Under the pieces are notes generated by a model that saw nothing but the letters and a program-made list of their open reading frames with translations, searched no databases and was not told where the DNA came from. Made by a program: the position numbers and the translations under genes. A stretch of 64,000 bases of DNA from contig NC_084819.1 in NCBI RefSeq assembly GCF_963583255.1, positions 19,021,460-19,085,459 on the forward strand. The letters run 5' to 3'. This document shows, one piece after another, positions 58,114 to 64,000 of this stretch. Source of the DNA: Pyrus communis (taxonomy: Eukaryota; Streptophyta; Magnoliopsida; Rosales; Rosaceae). Within the stretch, counting starts at the first letter, position 1, and each line of letters opens with the position of its first letter.

Positions 58114-59446
58114 AATTTTTAAGGGTTTTTATCACAAATAGTCTCTAAAATTGACTCTCACCATCAAGATGGTTCATGAAATTGAAAATCAATCAATGTA
58201 GTTCTTGAAAATATGTGTCACAAATCAATGTGGTCATTCCGTCACAATTCTGTTAAAAAATCTATTAAGTGCTGATGTGACACATAAATGGGCGCCACAA
58301 GATTTATGAGTTTTTATCACAAATGGTCCCTTTAATTGACTCTCACCATCAAGATGATCCTTGAAATTAACCCACATTATCAAGATGATGTCTAAAATTG
58401 AAAATCGATGGATGTAGTCCTAGAAAATAGGTGTTGGAAATCAATATGATCATTTCGCCACAATTCTGTAAAAAATTTGTTATGTGCTAATGTAGGTATA
58501 ATAATTAATTAAAAAAGTTGTCTAAATACCTTTTTGCACAATAGAATTCTTTTTCTTCTAGTAGGACCTACTTCGAAGAGATATCCCTTTCATAAATTCT
58601 CAAAGGCATAAGGCTTAACCAAGGCCTAAGAGGGGGTTTGGAAATAGTTTTCAACCAACAATAGATGCACCTCGGTTATAACCTCATTATCTCAAGGCAG
58701 ACCATACCGTTATTTGAGTCACCAGACCACCAGGGAAGCGCCAAACAAGCTTTCCAAGATTAAAGTTGTGAGGATGTTGATCGCCTAAATGTTAATGGTA
58801 ATGTCCTATAAGTCGTTGCCAATCAACTAAGCCGTCACCAAAGGTGATCTCGATCCAGGTTCAATACAGTGAATGGTGTCAAAGTGTGTAAAGTTGGATG
58901 TATTGAGAATTTTTCTTTTTTTAGAATAGACAGCGAATGAGGTAGAGGAATATGGACTGGGATGGGAGATGATTGTAGGACTGGGTTTTTGGGTTCACAA
59001 TTTTTAATTAACAATTGAATTATTAAACCTATTTGTAATTTTTTAAATTTAATTAGGCTTGTGTGATCCATTTATGTGTCACATCAGCAAATAACAGAAT
59101 TTTGACAGAATTGTGACGGAAGGACTACAACATTGATGTGGGACACTTATTTGCAACACTACATTGATCGATTTTCAATTTCAGGGACCAGTTTAATGTC
59201 ACAGGTCAATTTCAGGAACCATTTTGATATCGCGGGTCAATTTCAATGACCATTTGTGAGAAAATAGGACTTATATGACCCATTTACACACCAACACTTA
59301 ACGAAATTTTTAACAAAATTGTGATGGAAGGACCATATTGATTTGCGACACCTATTTTTAGGAACTACATTGATTGATTTTCAATTTCAGAAACCATCTT
59401 GATGGTGAAGGTTAATTTCAAAGACCGATAAAAACCCAATTTTTAA
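58114..59446. repeat. 9-bp target-site duplication of the Mutator-like element
   Basis: AATTTTTAA occurs at 58114-58122 and 59438-59446, immediately outside the inverted ends. Confidence 0.85.
58123..59437. mobile_element. Mutator-like foldback element, 1.3 kb, TSD AATTTTTAA
   Basis: The left end GGGTTTTTATCACAAATAG pairs with the right end, whose reverse complement is GGGTTTTTATCGGTCTTTG. The arms share TCACCATCAAGATGGTT and GAAATTGAAAATCAATCAAT. Each arm contains the motif set roughly twice (for example CACAATTCTGT and ACTACATTGATxGATTTTC repeats), so the inverted repeats are internally duplicated. A 9-bp exact duplication fits Mutator-like elements. No transposase is present. Confidence 0.85.
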
Positions 59447-59810
59447 TTGCATGAAACACGCATTGATTACTAAGTTAATTATATTATACATGCATAATGG
59501 TGCATAAGGACAAATGTTCCAAGTACTCAATCCTTGGTATATTGGGTATGACTTGCTTGATTTTGATGAAAACTTTATGGCAAACATGTCCCGCGCTTAC
59601 GGTCTAAATTATTCATGAGATGACTTAGAGCTAAGCGTCTTTTCATTTAAAATGTGACATTTAGTTTAGATATAAAGCACACTGCTACAAATTCAATTTT
59701 TTTCTTATGAATATATAATGCTCCGCGAACCAAATTTTACCATCAGGTATACATAATGGTGTGTTTATCTCTATATATCATTTGTTGAAACCTAGACTCA
59801 CACTATATAG
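59438..59810. other. Intergenic sequence, no gene recognised
   Basis: Nothing beyond AT-rich sequence is seen. Confidence 0.5.
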
Positions 59811-60181
59811 GTTAGAATACGGAGACACGCACTTTTGATACACGTTTTTGTGGAGTCTATTTTGTTATGTATTTTAACGAACCCACCGTCTATATTTTAT
59901 ATCTTATCTCAATGATTATGTCTACAAAAAATCACAAAATTCAAAACTATATGTCCGTTGATAAATTTAGTGCTTTTTGTAGAACCGTATTCATCCATTT
60001 TCTTCATTACAAATAAATTTCTTAATAGATATTTGGATTTTTTTTTTGTTGCAAAGATGATCTATAAATGATGTACTAAAATATAAATGGTTCGGATCAT
60101 TAAAATACATTACGAAGTGGGCCGGCTCTACAAAATGAATGTCAACATGTGTGTCAAAAACGTGTAACCATGAATTCTAAC
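59811..60181. mobile_element. Probable MITE of about 370 bp
   Basis: GTTAGAATACGG at the left resembles the reverse complement of the right end (GTTAGAATTCATGG). Shared inner motifs are ACACGTTTTT, TTTTGT and AATGTATTTTAA-like sequence, followed by AACGAACC against AATGATCCGAACC. The ends lack an exact target duplication. Confidence 0.5.
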
Positions 60182-63100
60182 TCATATATGCATATAATCT
60201 TTAACATGTTTGAAACATTGTTTAACCTAATAGCCGGTGCGTCTAATACTATTAAACTTTGCCTAGAAAAGTTGAAAAAATAGTGTGATCTTATCTTCGA
60301 ACCTGGCATGAACCAGTAGGGCTTTTCTAATCAATTGCCATTGCGTAATATTCCACCGCATTTTCGTCTCGTGGTATTTGGATTCAGTCTAGTAATTATT
60401 TCACAAGATAATTGATCTTAAACTGAATGGATTAGGTATAACATCCCGTGGTTTATCTTAACTGATCCAATATATACAATTACCAACTGTGAAAGCAACA
60501 AGTGAACTTGTTTTTGTCTATGATACATGCTATATTTATGGAAATACAGAAAAAATCAAACCACTTCAACTTCACGTGTGGTTTTGAAATTAGAAGAAAC
60601 CCTAAGGAAAGGAAATTTCCTTGCGTGGCGGTTCGAAACAAGAAAGTAGAGAAACGAGAAACCTAGAAATTTTGTTCTGTACCCAAGAAGACGTGCATGC
60701 ATGGGGTTACAATTTGAATTTACTTCAAAGTCAAACTTTCATTAGGGCCATCAACTTTGTATCATTCCTCTCACGTTTCAGTATTGCTTTGAACAAATTG
60801 TAGATAACCTAACAGTTAATTCATGCTTAACTATAGTACCAAGAATTATTTTGGGGTCTCTTATGTTAATTGATATAATTTGAAAGTGACATGTTGGTTA
60901 ATTTTTTATGGAACTAAAAAAGTTGCATGCATGTATCATATTAACAATGCAGCGTGCTTGCCTCTTGAACACAAATTTATCACTTTCTTAATAGTTTAGA
61001 ATATCATCTTGTGATATGTTTCATAAGATTAATTTTAGTGTTTATAAATCAAGTAGCTAGCTTGTCCCAAATGCTTGTAGAACGAAAAAGTTGGATAGAC
61101 ATGATCAAATTATGAAGAGATTAACCAAAACTAGAATTTGATACCATGTTGATAAGTAATCAACGAATAATTACACTCGGCCCTTTAAAGCTTAAATTAT
61201 TGGAGGTAGAGAACAACTTTGATACTAAGGATTCATATATGTTGTATTTTTCTTTAATTTTTTTTATAATTATTAACAAAAGGGAGTTTCAAACTCAGAG
61301 TGCATGAGTGAAAACCTAACACCTCATCCATTAGAATATTGGACCTCATGCAAATTTTCAATTAAAAATTTTCATATTATGCGATTTTTTGGGGTCGAGT
61401 TATCAACAAGGGGGTGTTGTGTGTAGATTATACATCAATTGAGGATACCAGCCTTCAAACCCACAACCTTGAGGAATCATGCTTGCACACTCACAATGGT
61501 AGGGATAAGGACTAGATTAAAATAAATGACAATCAGATGTAAACAAATGATGCAAAGACTGATGAGAGAAGAAGAAAGAAAATTCATATATTTGTTGCGC
61601 TTACTTATATACACGCTCGACGACTATATACAAATAATTGTGGGGGCACATATGCAGTCGGTCGTGTATATATTCAAGCTTCTAATGGTTGCAATTGTAG
61701 TTTGCCTTTCAATTTACATTGTTATAGTTACTCTCTTAAATGGTATCGGAAGAATCAAGAACACTAGATAACTTAGATTAGTGTTGTAAATTGTAAATTA
61801 CCAGTCAAGGGTTATCAAATTATACAAGTGCGACAAAGTCTATAGCCCATGCTAGTCATTAACTTGATCTAAAATTCGAAATGGAACAAGAGAGGCTGCG
61901 GAGTTGTTGGCATCATTTTTTTTTAATAAAGATAATGAATTAATTAATATGAAATTTACATAAACAAATTCAAATTAATTAAAATATGATGGTGGAAGAA
62001 GTGATCACCGCGACTGATCTATTGAAATTTCCACTTATTGGAAATTGCTAACTCTTATTAAAAGAAAAGAAGAAGAAATTAACAAATATTTATGCTAATT
62101 TAAGAAGGACCATATCTCTGCAAGTAACGGAAAATGATATTAACGAATCTAGAAAAAGGGTAGATTGACTTGACAGATAAGATCATGTGACCAGTAGTTG
62201 TATCATTGAATTGAATTGATAATTTGATATTCCAAAAAATAAAAAGAGAAAAATAATTGAATTGATTTGGTATTGGCATACATACGTATGGACCCAAAAG
62301 GTCCAAGACATGGGTAGATATGGACAATGAGATACTTGTCCTTCTCATTCACTTTTGACTTCAACAATATCATATGCCATGATAGCCTATGGGCCACATA
62401 TAACTCGATGATACAAAATAAGATAAAAGTATTCTTTAGTCAAAAGGTCCGACTCGTGTTTTAACCCGTATATTTGATTTTTATAATTGTTAGAATTTTT
62501 ATTTCAATTTTCAGTCGTGTTCATATTTCGTATTACTCAATGTTATGTACAATTGAATAAAATATGAAAAAAAAAAAAAGTAAACACAATTTTTGTATTG
62601 TTATTATACAACACAGTTTGGTTTGTACATACCAAATCGTACAAGCAAAATCCTTAATTAACCAAAGTTTGCAAGTCGGAAACGTTGTTGAAAAATTAGG
62701 GTTAGCCTATTCTTATGAGGAGGACTTGCAATGATAAGTCGTTTGACATGATAGATCGTCATGGCTTGTGGTGATCCTCATTTATTCCATTCAATGAATG
62801 TCTAGCAATTATTTTATTTCTTTTGAGGTGAACATTTGTTAGGCAAATGGAACTTCAATGAAACAAGATGAAGAGTCATCAGTAGCATGTCTTTGGGGCA
62901 GCCTGCTAAAATCTTTTCGAAGAAAATTACGTGGAACAAAATTTTAAAGTAAAATAAAGGCAATTAACATGAGATTTTAGGACGATCATCTCGAAACGAT
63001 AGGTCCCGATCCGGGAGACTAAAACGCACAATTAATTCTGGGAACAACTCCATCCACACTTCGAGTTTTTAGTACTCTCTTATTCAAAACTAGCTGCAAC

Positions 63101-63207
63101 AACACGAGTACAATGAAGTTAAACAAATAGAGCAAACAACAAGAAGAAGAACAACAAAGCATTATCTCATTAATGAAGTTTGCTGTATAAATACTAAAAT
63201 AATACTG
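60182..63207. other. Long AT-rich intergenic stretch, no gene recognised
   Basis: I find no conserved protein frame or RNA gene. At about 61260-61350 the minus strand has GAGTTTGAAACTCCC (B-box-like) near a T-run, which may be an old SINE fragment, too degraded to call. Confidence 0.45.
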
Positions 63208-63737
63208 TGTTGAAGATCAACACCAGTCCAATTGGTGTTTGGATTCTAAAAAAGTCTAACAAATACAAGCAGCAAGCTTGGAAGGCAGAAGCTTCTAGAG
63301 GACTTTGTCCAGCTGCAAATGAACTAGACCATTCTAGTTCAAATCTGCATGTTAAGTCGGTGGGCATGCATAACATGCTAGGAAATTCTAGCATCATTTA
63401 AGCAGGCAAGGCTATTATGCATAGCTTATGTCGGTGGAGTGCATAATATATTAATTAGGTAGAAAGCTCTAGTAATGCTTAAGTCGGTTAAGTTCACCTA
63501 TAAATAGGTGAAGTGCTATGCTAAAGAATCAACCAATTAAGTAAGAACCAAACAATCAAGAAGACTAAGTGAGAGTGAGAAGTAGGAGTAGTCTTGTGAA
63601 GAGTGTGAGTGATTTAGAGTTTGTTTCTAGAAAGTGAGTGAGTGTCATAGCTTCTAAAAATATCGTTGAGAGTTTGTGTTGTAATTTTTTGTAAGTATAA
63701 TACAAGTAATTTCTTTACTTGTGTTGTTTCTTCAACA
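63208..63737 (+). mobile_element. 5' LTR of a Copia-type retrotransposon running off the right edge
   Basis: The block starts TGTTGAAGA and ends with its reverse complement TCTTCAACA, the inverted ends expected for an LTR. It contains CCTATAAATAGG at about 63499, a plausible promoter. Just after the end, TTTATGTTAGAGCTG resembles a degenerate initiator-tRNA primer site (TTTGGTATCAGAGC). The 5 bp on either side differ, which argues against a solo LTR and for the start of a longer element. Confidence 0.6.
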
Positions 63738-64000
63738 TTTATGTTAGAGCTGTGTACTCTAATTTTTCCTCAATACACTGTACGCGATTTTGTGTCAAAT
63801 TTTCAAGTTAAACAAACAGTGAGCACCATTATTTTTTTACCACGCCATACCTACAAGGGAATGGCCTTTGCTTTTACTGCAACCCTTGAGATCTGCAACA
63901 GCAATTCCCTACATGGATGTTGAAAGTCTAAGGATCTGGTAATTATACGACAATCAATTCTATTGGATTGAGTAATTACAATTTGTATATCTTTTTCGTC
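63738..64000 (+). other. Start of the interior of the edge retrotransposon
   Basis: It follows the LTR and degenerate primer site. No Gag frame can be recognised before the window ends. Confidence 0.4.

Overview
The window is nuclear DNA of a flowering plant. It has GT-AG introns, plant-type lipoxygenase genes, a MIR319 hairpin, and many plant transposable elements (Copia, LINE, SINE, PIF/Harbinger, hAT, Mutator-like). The repeat families and lipoxygenase sequences suggest a woody rosid, most likely Rosaceae of the apple/pear type. That placement is inferred from general resemblance, not shown directly.

The core is a tandem cluster of four lipoxygenase (LOX) genes, all on the minus strand: gene A (15748-19244), gene B (29098-32875), gene C (36397-40356) and gene D (49686-54976). 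By hand splicing, each gives an uninterrupted reading frame of 868, 926, 931 and 862 residues, with all five iron ligands present (three His, one Asn, C-terminal Ile). Gene D is a standard cytosolic 9-LOX. Genes A-C form a separate subgroup: they share an intron inside the iron-binding motif, and B and C carry long N-terminal extensions. A and B have also lost an intron that C and D keep. The enzymes would oxygenate linoleic and linolenic acid in the oxylipin pathway.

Left of the cluster (1-15.3 kb) lie the 5' exon of a probable organelle zinc-finger gene, several terminal-inverted-repeat elements, a SINE with target-site duplication, a MIR319 gene (8648-8847), a decayed PIF/Harbinger transposon (9929-12137) and a gag-only Copia element (12707-15255). 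Between A and B sits a degenerate Copia retrotransposon (20186-25435, TSD tagac) that split an older duplicated LOX flank and carries an antisense reading frame. Between B and C are MITEs, a minus-strand SINE, a compound GT repeat and a 5'-truncated LINE. Between C and D are tandem duplications, an LTR-like block and a 2.9-kb non-autonomous hAT element (46732-49597, 8-bp TSD) that contains five copies of a 339-bp satellite and ends 88 bp from the stop codon of gene D. The right end (55-64 kb) has no gene that I recognise: it holds a LINE 3' portion, a Mutator-like foldback element, a smaller inverted-repeat element and the 5' LTR of a Copia element running off the edge.

Exon boundaries were read by hand from splice signals, frame continuity and comparison among the four paralogues. 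Transposon ends were read from inverted repeats and target-site duplications.
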